Source: Myxococcus stipitatus (GTDB lineage Bacteria; Myxococcota; Myxococcia; Myxococcales; Myxococcaceae). Taken from it: a DNA stretch of 64,000 nt. The notes below the pieces were generated by a model. The model ran no database searches. It was not told where the DNA came from and was given only the letters and a program-made list of their open reading frames with translations. Location: the NCBI RefSeq assembly GCF_037414475.1, contig NZ_CP147913.1:5888001-5952000 (forward strand), written 5' to 3'. This document shows, in pieces, positions 46,029-54,253 of this stretch. A program made the translations under genes and the position numbers. Position 1 is the stretch's first letter, and each line of letters opens with the position of its first letter.

Positions 46029-47852
46029 ATGCTCCGCCGGTTGCTGCCCATGCTGGTCGCGCTCCTCCTGGGCCTCATCGGTCTGGGCTGGGGGCTGGGG
46101 TATCTCCATCGCATCTTCGCGACCGAGCGCGATGATGCACGGCTCTCGCTCGAGTCTCGCCGCGAGGCGCTGGAGCAGTACGCACGGGCGTCGTTGGCTC
46201 AGACGCTGAGGGACAGACTGGAGGCCGCGAGGCCTTCGCTCGAGGCGGCTGTCGCGGACCCACTGGCGCCTGCCACGGGGCTCTATCTGCGTGAGCGCGG
46301 TGGGCAGGTGTTGCCCCGGCTCTCGTCGCACGACAGGGGCGAGGATGCTCCGGCCCGTGAGCGTTACGCGCGGCTGCGGGCGGGGACGGAGGTGGCGGAC
46401 GACCAGGAAGACCCATGGGCGGAGCGGCTCGTGCGGACGCGAGCGGTGGAGACGGCGCTCGCGAGAGGAGACCGCCGTGCGTCCACGGTGGCGCTGATGG
46501 CGCTGCTCCAGCACCGCTCGCAATATGTGCTGGCCTCCACGCGGGACGTGCCGGGCTTCCTCGTGGTGTTGGAGTTGTTGGCGGAGCGGGGAGACCCGGT
46601 GCCGCAGTTGATGCACGCGCTGGTGCGCGATGGCCTGGCCGATGGGAAGGGTGGCCGGTTGGAGGGGCTCCAGCGCTTGGTGTTGTCGCGGCGCTCGCGC
46701 TTCACACCCGCGGACTTCCGGTTCCTGAACGAGCGGGTGGTGGCGCTCTCCGCGAAGGTGGGAGCGCCCGTGGCGGACTTCGTGTCGCGCACGCGGGAGT
46801 TGACGTCGCGCCCGCTGTCGCTGCCGGAGGCCCTCATGGGCCCGGTGCTGGTTCGCGCGGGGTGGTACCTGGAGCCGCGCGGCGGCAATCAGGTGCGCGG
46901 TGTGGAGGTGGACGAGGAGGTGCTCCTGGGGTCGCTCACGCGGGAGATGCGCGAGCGAGGGCTGTTGGACGGGGAGGGGACGGTGGAGCTGCTGGGGGAC
47001 GCGGCCGTGCTCTCGTTGGATGCGTTGCCGTTGTCGGTGGTGACGCCGGAGTGGGCGAAAGCGGAGACGGCGTTGGAGCGGCGCTACCGGTTGAAGACTG
47101 GCATGGTGGTGTTGTGCGCGGGGCTGGCGTTGGGCATCGCCGTGCTCGCGTTCCTCGCGCAGCACCGCAAGTACCGCTTCCTGGAGTTGAAGAGCGACTT
47201 CGTGGCCACGGTGTCGCACGAGCTGCGCACGCCGCTGGCGTCCATTCGCTTGTTGGCGGAGACGCTGGAGTGGCGGCTCGCGGAGGGGACGGACGCGCGG
47301 GACTACCCAGCGCGCATCGTCCGCGAGGCGGATGGGTTGGGCTTCCTGGTGGAGAACCTGCTGTCCTTCAATCGCATCGACAAGGGGCGGTGGGTGCCCC
47401 GGCTGGAGCCCGTGCGGCTGGAGGAGCTGGTGTCCTTGCTGCGCAGGGACCTGGAGGGCTGGTCCAAGGTCCCGGTGGAGTGGGAGGCGCAGGTGGGCGA
47501 ACTGTCATTGCGCGCGGATGCCCACCTCTTGCGCTTGCTGCTCTCCAACCTCGCGCGCAATGCCTGTGCCTACAACACGTGCAACCCGGTGCGCCTGCGG
47601 GTGGAGGCGCTGCCGGGTGGGCGGGTGCGCTTCTCCGACAATGGCGTGGGCATTCCCCCGAAGGATTGGGAGCGCGTCTTCGGGGAGTTCGTGCGGCTGC
47701 CGGGCCAGGGGCGGGACGTCCCGGGTAGTGGCCTGGGGCTGGCATTGTGCCGCCGCATCATGCGCCTTCACGGCGGCGACCTTCGTGTGGTGGCCTCCAG
47801 TCCCGAGGGCACGACCTTCGAGCTCTCTTTTCCCCCGACCGCGACGACATGA
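46029..47852 (+). CDS. Sensor histidine kinase
   Basis: A 607-residue membrane kinase. One helix (8-27) and a second (359-378) bound an extracytoplasmic sensor region of about 330 residues that matches no family I know. It is largely helical. The cytoplasmic part has a HisKA domain with phospho-acceptor His397 (VATVSHELRTPL) and a HATPase domain with the N box (LLSNLARNAC), G1 (FSDNGVGIP) and G2 (GSGLGLAL). The gene starts eight bases after the YfbK-like gene and its stop overlaps the response regulator start (ATGA). The three genes form one transcription unit, so the unusual sensor domain may read the YfbK-like protein. Confidence 0.9.
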   Translation: MLRRLLPMLVALLLGLIGLGWGLGYLHRIFATERDDARLSLESRREALEQYARASLAQTLRDRLEAARPSLEAAVADPLAPATGLYLRERGGQVLPRLSSHDRGEDAPARERYARLRAGTEVADDQEDPWAERLVRTRAVETALARGDRRASTVALMALLQHRSQYVLASTRDVPGFLVVLELLAERGDPVPQLMHALVRDGLADGKGGRLEGLQRLVLSRRSRFTPADFRFLNERVVALSAKVGAPVADFVSRTRELTSRPLSLPEALMGPVLVRAGWYLEPRGGNQVRGVEVDEEVLLGSLTREMRERGLLDGEGTVELLGDAAVLSLDALPLSVVTPEWAKAETALERRYRLKTGMVVLCAGLALGIAVLAFLAQHRKYRFLELKSDFVATVSHELRTPLASIRLLAETLEWRLAEGTDARDYPARIVREADGLGFLVENLLSFNRIDKGRWVPRLEPVRLEELVSLLRRDLEGWSKVPVEWEAQVGELSLRADAHLLRLLLSNLARNACAYNTCNPVRLRVEALPGGRVRFSDNGVGIPPKDWERVFGEFVRLPGQGRDVPGSGLGLALCRRIMRLHGGDLRVVASSPEGTTFELSFPPTATT

Positions 47853-48553
47853 CCTCGACCCAGCCGACGATTCTTCTCGTGGAGGACGACCCGAACCTGC
47901 GGCTCGCGCTGCGCGACAGCCTGGAGCACCAGGGCGGTTACGCGGTGGAGGAGGCCGCCACGGTGCGCGAGGCGCGCGCGCATCTGTCGAACCGCGCCTT
48001 CCAGCTCATCCTCCTGGACGTGATGTTGCCGGATGGTGATGGGTACTCGTTGTGCAAGTCACTGCGGGATGAAGGTGTCTTGTCGCCCGTGCTGATGCTG
48101 ACCGCGCGCACGTTGGAGGACGACATCGTGCGGGGCTTCGAGGTGGGCGCGCAGGACTACCTGGGGAAGCCCTATCGGCTGCGGGAGTTGCTCGCGCGGG
48201 TGGGGGCGCTGGTGCGCCGGTCGGGGGCGAGTGCCCCGGCGAAGCAGCTGCGCTTCGGTGGGTATCGAGTGGACCTGGACCGCCGCAAGGTGGAGTCGCC
48301 CGAGGGGGCGCAGGTGGAATTGACGCGCACGGAGTTCGACCTGCTGGCGTTCCTGGTGCGTGAGCGGGAGCGGGTGCTGCGCCGTGACGACATCCTGGAT
48401 GCGGTGTGGGGCCGCGACATCGTCGTGGACCCGCACACCGTGGACAACTTCGTCTCCAGCTTGAAGAAGAAGCTGGGGTGGACCAGCGCCTCGCGTTTCG
48501 CCATCCAAACGGTGCGCGGCGTAGGGTACCGGATGGAAGTCGAGTCGCCCTGA
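47849..48553 (+). CDS. OmpR/PhoB-family response regulator
   Basis: A 234-residue regulator. The receiver has the acidic pair Glu12/Asp13/Asp14, phospho-acceptor Asp57 (LILLDVMLP), Thr in LMLTAR and Lys in YLGKPYR. The C-terminal winged helix (TRTEFDLLAFLVRE...DPHTVDNFVSSLKKKL...TVRGVGYRM) is of the OmpR type and should bind tandem DNA repeats. Its start overlaps the kinase stop by ATGA, which sets the start and shows coupling. Targets are unknown; the downstream hydrolase and the upstream YfbK-like gene are candidates. Confidence 0.95.
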   Translation: MTSTQPTILLVEDDPNLRLALRDSLEHQGGYAVEEAATVREARAHLSNRAFQLILLDVMLPDGDGYSLCKSLRDEGVLSPVLMLTARTLEDDIVRGFEVGAQDYLGKPYRLRELLARVGALVRRSGASAPAKQLRFGGYRVDLDRRKVESPEGAQVELTRTEFDLLAFLVRERERVLRRDDILDAVWGRDIVVDPHTVDNFVSSLKKKLGWTSASRFAIQTVRGVGYRMEVESP

Positions 48554-48609
48554 CCCACGGGGGCAGGTCCTTACTCGCGCGGTGTGGATGCGGCAGACTG
48601 GGACGGGCC

Positions 48610-49449
48610 ATGCCTCGTCCGCGCCGCATCCTCATGCTCCTGCTCTCCCTCAGCGGCATCGCGTATCTCGGGTTGTGTCTGGCGGCGTTCGTGTTCCAAC
48701 GCTCCTTGCTCTACCCGGCGCCGAAGGCTCCGATGCCATTGCCCGCCTCGGAGGGCTTCCGTCGGCTCCCTTTGACGGGCGAGTCCTTCGTGGACCTGCT
48801 GCATCTGCCCGGGCCGCCGGGCGCGCCGACGGTGGTGCACTTCCATGGGAACGCGGAGCAGTTGTTGGACCAGCTCGACCTGGGCGCGGTGATGAACCAG
48901 AGCGGGCTGGGCTTCATGGCCGTCGAGTACCCCGGGTATGGCGCTTCACCGGGTCAGCCCACGGAGCAGGGCCTCTACGAGGCCGCGGAGGCGGCGCTCG
49001 CGGTGTTGAGGGCGCAAGGGGTAGCACCGGAGCTCACGGTGCTCAGTGGCCGGAGCCTGGGCACGGGTGTGGCGGTGGAGATGGCGCGCCGGGGACACGG
49101 TGCGCGCATCATGTTGGTGTCGCCGTACACCTCCATCCCTGACGTCGCGGGGAAGCTGTTTCCCTTCCTCCCCGCGTCGCTGCTGGTGAGGGACCACTTC
49201 GATTCGAGCGCGAAGGCGCCAGACATCCGCCTGCCGGTGCTCATCATCCACGGGGAAGAAGACACGCTCATCCCCGTGGAGATGGGCCGCAGGCTGGGCA
49301 CACGTTTCCCCCGTGCCACCGTGGAGACAGTGCCGGGGGCGGGGCACAACGACGTGCTCGAGCGCTCAGGGCAGGAGCGAGTCCTGCGCATGGCGGCGTT
49401 CGCCCTTACGGGAGGGCAGGTCCCGGGCAGGGCTTCTCCGAAGGAGTAG
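48610..49449 (+). CDS. Membrane-anchored alpha/beta hydrolase
   Basis: A 279-residue hydrolase with an N-terminal signal anchor (residues 6-29) and an alpha/beta fold related to the BEM46/FrsA-like esterase group. The oxyanion strand is VVHFHGNAEQ, and the triad is Ser149 in the elbow GRSLG, Asp218 in HGEEDTLIP and His246 in GAGHNDV. The substrate is unknown; esterase or peptidase activity in the envelope is likely. It begins 56 bases after the response regulator gene and may belong to the same operon. ATG 48610 gives the natural signal anchor; the frame is open further back in the wrong context. Confidence 0.82.
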   Translation: MPRPRRILMLLLSLSGIAYLGLCLAAFVFQRSLLYPAPKAPMPLPASEGFRRLPLTGESFVDLLHLPGPPGAPTVVHFHGNAEQLLDQLDLGAVMNQSGLGFMAVEYPGYGASPGQPTEQGLYEAAEAALAVLRAQGVAPELTVLSGRSLGTGVAVEMARRGHGARIMLVSPYTSIPDVAGKLFPFLPASLLVRDHFDSSAKAPDIRLPVLIIHGEEDTLIPVEMGRRLGTRFPRATVETVPGAGHNDVLERSGQERVLRMAAFALTGGQVPGRASPKE

Positions 49450-49493
49450 GATTCCCGCGGAGGCCACGGTCGGCGTCGCGGTGAAAGATTCCC

Positions 49494-50087
49494 ATGGAAC
49501 AGCCTTTCAATGCGGATGCCCTTGTTCGGAGGCTTGGCCGACTCTCACTCCAGGCTCGGCTTGCGTTTCTCTTGTCGTGCGCTGAGCGGCTCATCCCGAA
49601 CTACGCCGTGTTCAGTCGCCACCACGGTTGGGGCAATCCAGGAGTGCTTCGGCACGCGCTTGACCTTGGTTGGAGCTACCTCTCCGGCAATTGGGTTGAG
49701 CGGGGTGATATCGAAGGGTGCCTCGCACGTTGCAAGGATGTGACCCCCGACACAGAGGACTTCGTGTCGGAGCATGTCTCGGCAGGACTTGATGCCGCCG
49801 TGTGCTGTGCGTTCACCTTGGAGTTGTTGCTCAAGGACGACTCCAAGAAGGTCATGGAAGGAGCCTCATTGGCGCGTGACACCGTGGACATGCATGTTCA
49901 GGCATTGGAGAACCTTGACCCACGGGATTCCGAGTTGGAGCAGAAGATCTTCCGGCATCCTCTGATGCAACGCGAACTCAAGCACCAGCGAGAGGACCTG
50001 GAGATGCTGGAGCGGATGGACCTATCCCGCCGCGATATTGAGGCTCTCGCTCGCAGATGGCGGAGCCCGGTTGCAAGCGACTCCTGA
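49494..50087 (+). CDS. DUF416 family protein
   Basis: A 197-residue soluble helical protein matching the DUF416 (YjaG-like) pattern: an N-terminal FLLSCAERLIPNY, then LRHALDLGW, and a helix rich in Ala/Cys (SAGLDAAVCCAFTLELLL). The function of DUF416 is not established. Its base composition (about 55-58 percent GC) and frequent A/T-ending codons differ clearly from the flanking genes near 70 percent, a sign of transfer or of relaxed codon selection. It is followed after 44 bases by a SUKH-like gene of similar composition. Such genes often occur among contact-toxin immunity loci, which is inference here. Confidence 0.75.
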   Translation: MEQPFNADALVRRLGRLSLQARLAFLLSCAERLIPNYAVFSRHHGWGNPGVLRHALDLGWSYLSGNWVERGDIEGCLARCKDVTPDTEDFVSEHVSAGLDAAVCCAFTLELLLKDDSKKVMEGASLARDTVDMHVQALENLDPRDSELEQKIFRHPLMQRELKHQREDLEMLERMDLSRRDIEALARRWRSPVASDS

Positions 50088-50131
50088 CTTTTGTCATGGA
50101 CTCTCAGGTTGATGGGCCGGAGTGCTGAACC

Positions 50132-50617
50132 ATGGCCACGATAATTGAAGTCGCAAAGCAGGTTCGACAGTACTGGTTGGATGCGGGGCTTGAGGTCCAC
50201 CCGGTCGCAATGGACGAAGTGTTTGAGGCTTGGCGTGCACTGCCTGGGGCACTTCCCAAGGAGTACGAAGAGTTTCTCCGCGTTGCCGGGCTTCCGACCG
50301 ATGAAGACGCTCTTGGGTTTCGTTTCTGGTTGCCCAATGAGCTTCGTGCGACTGTCGATGTCCTCAGAGCGGCTGGGGCCGACAGCCATGCAACCGAGGC
50401 GTCGGTCATCATCGTCGACTACTTTCAGGAGTCTTGGTGGTACGCGCTTTGGGTTTCAGGTCCCTGGGCGGGATTCGTTTCTATCGTCCTCGGTACCAGA
50501 AACGGCAGCGACCCCCAGTTTCCACTCGGGACCTTGGAGGAGTTCCTGCTGGCGTACATCAACGACGACGAAGAGCGTCTCTGTGCGCGAAGTCCTGGCA
50601 TTGACGAGCCTGGTTGA
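50132..50617 (+). CDS. SUKH (SMI1/KNR4) family protein, possible immunity protein
   Basis: A 161-residue soluble protein with a SMI1/KNR4-like core: LPKEYEEFLRVAGLP near residue 42, then a beta region with aromatic residues (FQESWWYALWVSG), and an FPLGTLEEFLLAYI close. SUKH proteins are well known as immunity proteins against bacterial polymorphic toxins, and also occur as cell-wall synthesis regulators in fungi. GC content is low like the preceding DUF416 gene. No toxin gene is visible within the window, so if it is an immunity protein it is an orphan, perhaps protecting from kin. No ribosome site is clear. Confidence 0.75.
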   Translation: MATIIEVAKQVRQYWLDAGLEVHPVAMDEVFEAWRALPGALPKEYEEFLRVAGLPTDEDALGFRFWLPNELRATVDVLRAAGADSHATEASVIIVDYFQESWWYALWVSGPWAGFVSIVLGTRNGSDPQFPLGTLEEFLLAYINDDEERLCARSPGIDEPG

Positions 50618-50655
50618 CGGAGTCGCATGCCAGTGGGTCGGTTCTTTCTGTCGGA

Positions 50656-50683
50656 GCCCGGGACCGGAGCACATGCCCCGGGC
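50656..50683. terminator. Hairpin between SUKH and CBS genes
   Basis: A 7-bp perfect stem GCCCGGG/CCCGGGC with a 14-base loop lies in the 75-base gap between the convergent SUKH and CBS genes. The loop is long for an intrinsic terminator, so confidence is moderate. Confidence 0.4.
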
Positions 50684-50692
50684 ACGTCTCCC

Positions 50693-51133
50693 TCAGTGCA
50701 CCTGTGACGGTGCAGCCGTATCCACCGAAATCTCCCTCAACAGCTCCGAGGTCTCCTCCGCGCTGAGCTGCTTCACCAGGTCCGCTTGCGCCACCATGCC
50801 GCAGACGGTCCCGTCGTCGTCGAGAACCACCATGCGGCGGACCTGGTTCTGCTCCATCAACTCCAGACACTCTTCCAGGTTCGTATCCCGGTACACCGTG
50901 GCCGCGGGAACGGTCATCGCATCGCGCACGTTGCACATGGCCGGGTCCTTCCCCTTCGCGACGATGCGGCAGGTGATGTCCCGGTCCGTGATGACGCCAA
51001 TGGGCCTGTTGTCGGCATCGATGATGGGCAGCGCCCCGCAGTCACCCTCCACCATCCATCGCGCGGCCTGCTCGATGCCCGTGTCGACCAGACAGGTGAC
51101 AGGGTTCTCGGACATGACTTCTTCGACCTTCAT
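50693..51133 (-). CDS. Two-CBS-domain protein
   Basis: A 146-residue protein composed of a tandem CBS pair (Bateman module): VEEVMSENPVTC...GALPIIDADNRPIGVITDRDI and VRDAMTVPAATV...VRRMVVLDDDGTVCGMVAQADL. Such stand-alone modules bind adenosyl nucleotides and regulate partner enzymes or channels; no partner is adjacent. The DRD motif of the first domain typifies ligand contact sites. The start is at 51133, with GGGAGGC in the upstream strand. It is separated by about 150 bases from the SRPBCC gene. Confidence 0.88.
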   Translation of the reverse strand: MKVEEVMSENPVTCLVDTGIEQAARWMVEGDCGALPIIDADNRPIGVITDRDITCRIVAKGKDPAMCNVRDAMTVPAATVYRDTNLEECLELMEQNQVRRMVVLDDDGTVCGMVAQADLVKQLSAEETSELLREISVDTAAPSQVH

Positions 51134-51279
51134 GACGGCCTCCCGGAGTCGTTAGCGCCTTGCCGGAAAGATGCGTCTTCTCCCGGCGACCGACAGCGGC
51201 TGTCTCGGAGGGCCGCCGTTCGGTAGGCCCGGGATGCGGGAAGCCAGGCGCACGTCTCTTCGCGCGCGCACCGCCACCC

Positions 51280-51819
51280 TCAGTCGCGGGGGAGCCGCTT
51301 CTCGTACTCCGCCTCCCGCTGGGCGTGCGTCGACCAGAACCCCCGAGGCGCTCGCCCCGAGAGCACATCCTCCAGAATCCCCAGATGTGCATCCCACCCA
51401 CTCGCGACACTGACCCGGTCGGCCCGAGTGACCAGCCGGCGGTGCGTCACCACGAGCAGCACCTCCGCGCCTCGTTCACTCACCTCGAAGGTGACCTCGG
51501 AGGGAGCCCCCGTCTGCTCGGCCCAGGTGTAGGCCAGCAGGAAGGGCGGCTCGCAGCGTGTCACACGTCCCGTGTGGACGTGTCCATCCCGCATGACCGC
51601 GTAGCGCTCAGGCACAGGCTCGTGGGAGAGCCCGGAGTGGAAGAAGCGCAGCTCGACCCGGCCTCCCACGTGCAATTCCATCTCCCCGGCCGCGAGCCAC
51701 TTGCCTCGCTTCTCCGAATCCGTGAGGTACTCCCAGACACGCTCCACCGGCCCCGGGAGCACGCGCTCGATTCGCACCGTGTGCGGCGCGATGACGGTGC
51801 CAAACTCGTCATGACTCAT
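51280..51819 (-). CDS. SRPBCC/AHSA1-family protein
   Basis: A 179-residue protein of the START/Bet v1-like superfamily, AHSA1 branch: IERVLPGPVERVWEYLTDSEKRGKW at the N-terminus, a ligand-cavity beta-sheet (GGRVELRFFHSG, PFLLAYTW, EVTFEVSERGAEVLLVVTHR), and the GWDAHLGILEDVL closing helix. Ligand unknown. Its start overlaps the stop of arsR by ATGA, the well-known arsR/SRPBCC pairing. In such pairs the ArsR-type repressor controls its own operon. Confidence 0.85.
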   Translation of the reverse strand: MSHDEFGTVIAPHTVRIERVLPGPVERVWEYLTDSEKRGKWLAAGEMELHVGGRVELRFFHSGLSHEPVPERYAVMRDGHVHTGRVTRCEPPFLLAYTWAEQTGAPSEVTFEVSERGAEVLLVVTHRRLVTRADRVSVASGWDAHLGILEDVLSGRAPRGFWSTHAQREAEYEKRLPRD

Positions 51820-52187
51820 CGTGTGCGTCCCTTCCCTCGAGGCGGCGCAGGCGGTGCGGAGGTGTCCTCCCGAAGAAGGGCCTCCAGCACGTCAAGCCGC
51901 TCGCTCCAGAAGCGCTCGTAGTAGCGCAGCCAATCCCTCACGTCGGACAGCGGCTTCGCGTCCAGCCGGCAGACGTGCGTGCGACCCTTCACTTCCCGCC
52001 GCACGAGCCCCGCCTTCTCCAGCACCTTGATGTGCTTGGACGCCGCGGCCAGCGACATCTGGAACGGCGCGGCCAACTCCCCCACGCTGCGCTCATGGAC
52101 GGACAGACTCTTCAACATCGCCCGACGTGTGGGGTCGGCCAGGGCGTGGAACGTGTTGTCGAGCCGTGCGGCATGAAATTCAACCAT
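51816..52187 (-). CDS. ArsR-family transcriptional regulator
   Basis: A 123-residue winged-helix regulator: DNTFHALADPTRRAMLKSL, recognition region SVGELAAPFQMSLAAASKHI, and wing GLVRREVKGRTHVCRL. No metal-binding CxC motif is present, consistent with the SRPBCC-linked subgroup. The frame is open far upstream through mtnP in antisense, but ATG 52187 is the natural start. A -35/-10 pair ends only seven bases before it, so the mRNA may be leaderless. The stop overlaps the SRPBCC start, giving a two-gene operon. Confidence 0.88.
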   Translation of the reverse strand: MVEFHAARLDNTFHALADPTRRAMLKSLSVHERSVGELAAPFQMSLAAASKHIKVLEKAGLVRREVKGRTHVCRLDAKPLSDVRDWLRYYERFWSERLDVLEALLREDTSAPPAPPRGKGRTR

Positions 52188-52194
52188 GAGGTTG

Positions 52195-52222
52195 GATATA
52201 GGGCCGCGCACAGCGGTGTCAA
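52195..52222 (-). promoter_or_regulatory. Sigma70-type promoter of arsR
   Basis: On the minus strand TTGACA (52222-52217) and TATATC (52200-52195) are 16 bases apart. The -35 is a perfect match; the -10 matches 4 of 6. Seven bases separate the -10 from the arsR ATG, so transcription would begin at or next to the start codon. Confidence 0.6.
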
Positions 52223-52265
52223 CCCGCGGGCAGCCTGGAGGATGCGGGACTGGTAGGCTCGCCGC

Positions 52266-53150
52266 ATGTCCCAAGCTCGCGAGCCTGTCATCGGCATCAT
52301 TGGTGGTAGCGGCCTCTACCAGATGGATGGCCTGAAGGACGTGACGTGGAAGAAGGTGTCCTCGCCGTTCGGCGAGCCCTCGGACGAACTCTGCCTGGGC
52401 ACGCTCGATGGAACGCGCGTCGTCTTCCTTCCACGCCATGGCCGGGGCCACCGCATCCCGCCCAGCGACATCAACTTCCGCGCGAACATCGACGCGCTCA
52501 AGCGGTGTGGGGTGACGGACCTGTTGTCCCTCTCCGCGGTGGGCGGCCTGCGCGAGGAGTTGCCTCCCGGCACCTTCGTGGTGGTGGACCAGTTCATCGA
52601 CCGCACCTTCGCGCGGGAGAAGAGCTTCTTCGGCACGGGGCTCGTCGCACACGTCTCCATGGCGAAGCCCGTGTGCTCGCGGTTGGGAGACGCGGTGATG
52701 GCGGCGTGTGAGGTGCTGGGCGTCGCCGCGCACCGAGGCGGCACCTATCTCGCCATGGAGGGACCGCAGTTCTCCTCGCTCTCGGAGAGCCGGCTCTACC
52801 GGACGTGGGGCTGTGATGTGATTGGCATGACGAACATGCCGGAGGCCAAGCTCGCGAGGGAAGCGGAGCTCTGCTACGCAACCGTCGCCATGGTGACGGA
52901 CTTCGACTGCTGGCATCCGGAGCATGACGCCGTCACCGTGGACCAGGTCGTCTCCGTGCTGCTCGGCAACGCGGGCAAGGCGAAGGGGTTGGTGAAGCAG
53001 GTGGTGCCCGTGCTCGGGATGCAGCAGGGGCCGTGCCGGCAGGGGTGTCACCGGGCCCTGGACCACGCGCTCATCACCGCGCCCGACGCCAGGGACCCCG
53101 CGCTCGTCGAGAAGCTCTCCGTCGTCGCGGGCCGGGTGCTGCGCTCATGA
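52266..53150 (+). CDS. mtnP: S-methyl-5'-thioadenosine phosphorylase
   Basis: A 294-residue phosphorylase that cleaves methylthioadenosine to adenine and 5-methylthioribose-1-phosphate. The phosphate and ribose motifs are intact: IIGGSGLY, LPRHGRGHRIPPSDINFRAN, TNMPEAKLAREAELCY. The base-recognition TDFDCWH keeps the two Asp residues of adenine-specific enzymes. Length agrees with MTAP (about 283 aa). The stop overlaps the mtnA start (ATGA at 53147), so translation is coupled. Divergent from arsR, with a 78-base gap. Confidence 0.94.
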   Translation: MSQAREPVIGIIGGSGLYQMDGLKDVTWKKVSSPFGEPSDELCLGTLDGTRVVFLPRHGRGHRIPPSDINFRANIDALKRCGVTDLLSLSAVGGLREELPPGTFVVVDQFIDRTFAREKSFFGTGLVAHVSMAKPVCSRLGDAVMAACEVLGVAAHRGGTYLAMEGPQFSSLSESRLYRTWGCDVIGMTNMPEAKLAREAELCYATVAMVTDFDCWHPEHDAVTVDQVVSVLLGNAGKAKGLVKQVVPVLGMQQGPCRQGCHRALDHALITAPDARDPALVEKLSVVAGRVLRS

Positions 53151-54253
53151 AGGTCCACGGCAAGCCCACCCGGACCCTCTGGTTGGAACCCGACGGGCAG
53201 GCCGTGGGCATCATCGACCAGACGCGCCTGCCCCATGCCTTCGTCACCGCCCGCCTCTCCACGCTCGATGAGGCCGCCCACGCCATCCGCGCCATGCTCG
53301 TGCGAGGCGCCCCGCTCATCGGCGCCACCGCGGCCTACGGTGTCTGGCTGGCCTTGCGCGCGGACGCCTCCGATGCGGCGTTGACTCGCGCGCTCGCGAT
53401 CCTGGGCGACACGCGCCCCACCGCCATCAACCTGCACTGGGCCCTGGAGGAGATGCGCCGCCTGCTCACGCCGCTGTCCACCTCACAGCGTGTCGCCGCG
53501 GCGCAGCGGCGCGCGGCCGAGCTGTGCGACGAGGACGTGGCCATCAACCGGGCCCTCGGAGGCCATGGCCTGAAGCTGTTGGAGGCCGCCTGGGAGCGCA
53601 AGGGCCGGCGCGGGCGCATCGACGTCCTCACCCACTGCAACGCGGGTTGGCTTGCGACGGTGGACTGGGGCACGGCCCTGTCGCCCATCTACCTGGCGCA
53701 CGACGCGGGCCTGCCGGTGCATGTCTGGGTGGACGAGACACGCCCGCGAAACCAAGGCGCGTCGCTCACCGCCTGGGAGCTGGGACAGCACGGTGTCCCG
53801 CACACCGTCATCGCCGACAACGTCGGAGGCCACCTCATGCAGCACGGCCGGGTGGACCTGTGCATCGTCGGCACGGACCGGACCACGTCCCAGGGCGACG
53901 TGGCGAACAAGATTGGCACCTACCTCAAGGCCCTCGCGGCCAAGGACAACGGCGTGCCCTTCTATGTGGCGCTGCCTTCACCCACCATCGACTGGAGCCT
54001 GCGCGACGGGGTGAAGGAGATTCCCATCGAGCAACGCGACGGCGCGGAGGTCAGTGACATCACCGGACGGTTGACCTCGGGAGACGTCGCCACGGTGCGG
54101 GTGACGCCCGAAGGCAGCCCCACCGCCAACTACGGCTTCGACGTGACACCCGCGAGACTGGTGACGGCGCTCATCACCGAGCGCGGCGTCTGCGCGGCCT
54201 CCGAGGAAGGCTTGCGCTCGCTCTTCCCCGAGCGCGCGGGGAGGCACCCGTGA
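53147..54253 (+). CDS. mtnA: S-methyl-5-thioribose-1-phosphate isomerase
   Basis: A 368-residue enzyme converting methylthioribose-1-phosphate to methylthioribulose-1-phosphate. The catalytic Cys164 (THCNAGWLAT) and Asp244 (VGTDRTTSQGD) correspond to Cys160 and Asp240 of Bacillus MtnA. The NKIGTYLKALAA segment and the NYGFDVTP end are typical. The start is ATG 53147, overlapping mtnP; the stop overlaps the GTG start of the aldolase. The three genes are one tightly coupled operon. The distinction from eIF2B-like proteins is secure because the catalytic pair is intact. Confidence 0.95.
   Translation: MKVHGKPTRTLWLEPDGQAVGIIDQTRLPHAFVTARLSTLDEAAHAIRAMLVRGAPLIGATAAYGVWLALRADASDAALTRALAILGDTRPTAINLHWALEEMRRLLTPLSTSQRVAAAQRRAAELCDEDVAINRALGGHGLKLLEAAWERKGRRGRIDVLTHCNAGWLATVDWGTALSPIYLAHDAGLPVHVWVDETRPRNQGASLTAWELGQHGVPHTVIADNVGGHLMQHGRVDLCIVGTDRTTSQGDVANKIGTYLKALAAKDNGVPFYVALPSPTIDWSLRDGVKEIPIEQRDGAEVSDITGRLTSGDVATVRVTPEGSPTANYGFDVTPARLVTALITERGVCAASEEGLRSLFPERAGRHP

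Noticed and set aside
48610..49449. Hydrolase as the toxin partner of the following DUF416/SUKH pair
   Set aside because: It has a normal signal anchor and triad, GC content like the upstream operon, and lies close behind the response regulator gene, so it belongs with that operon.
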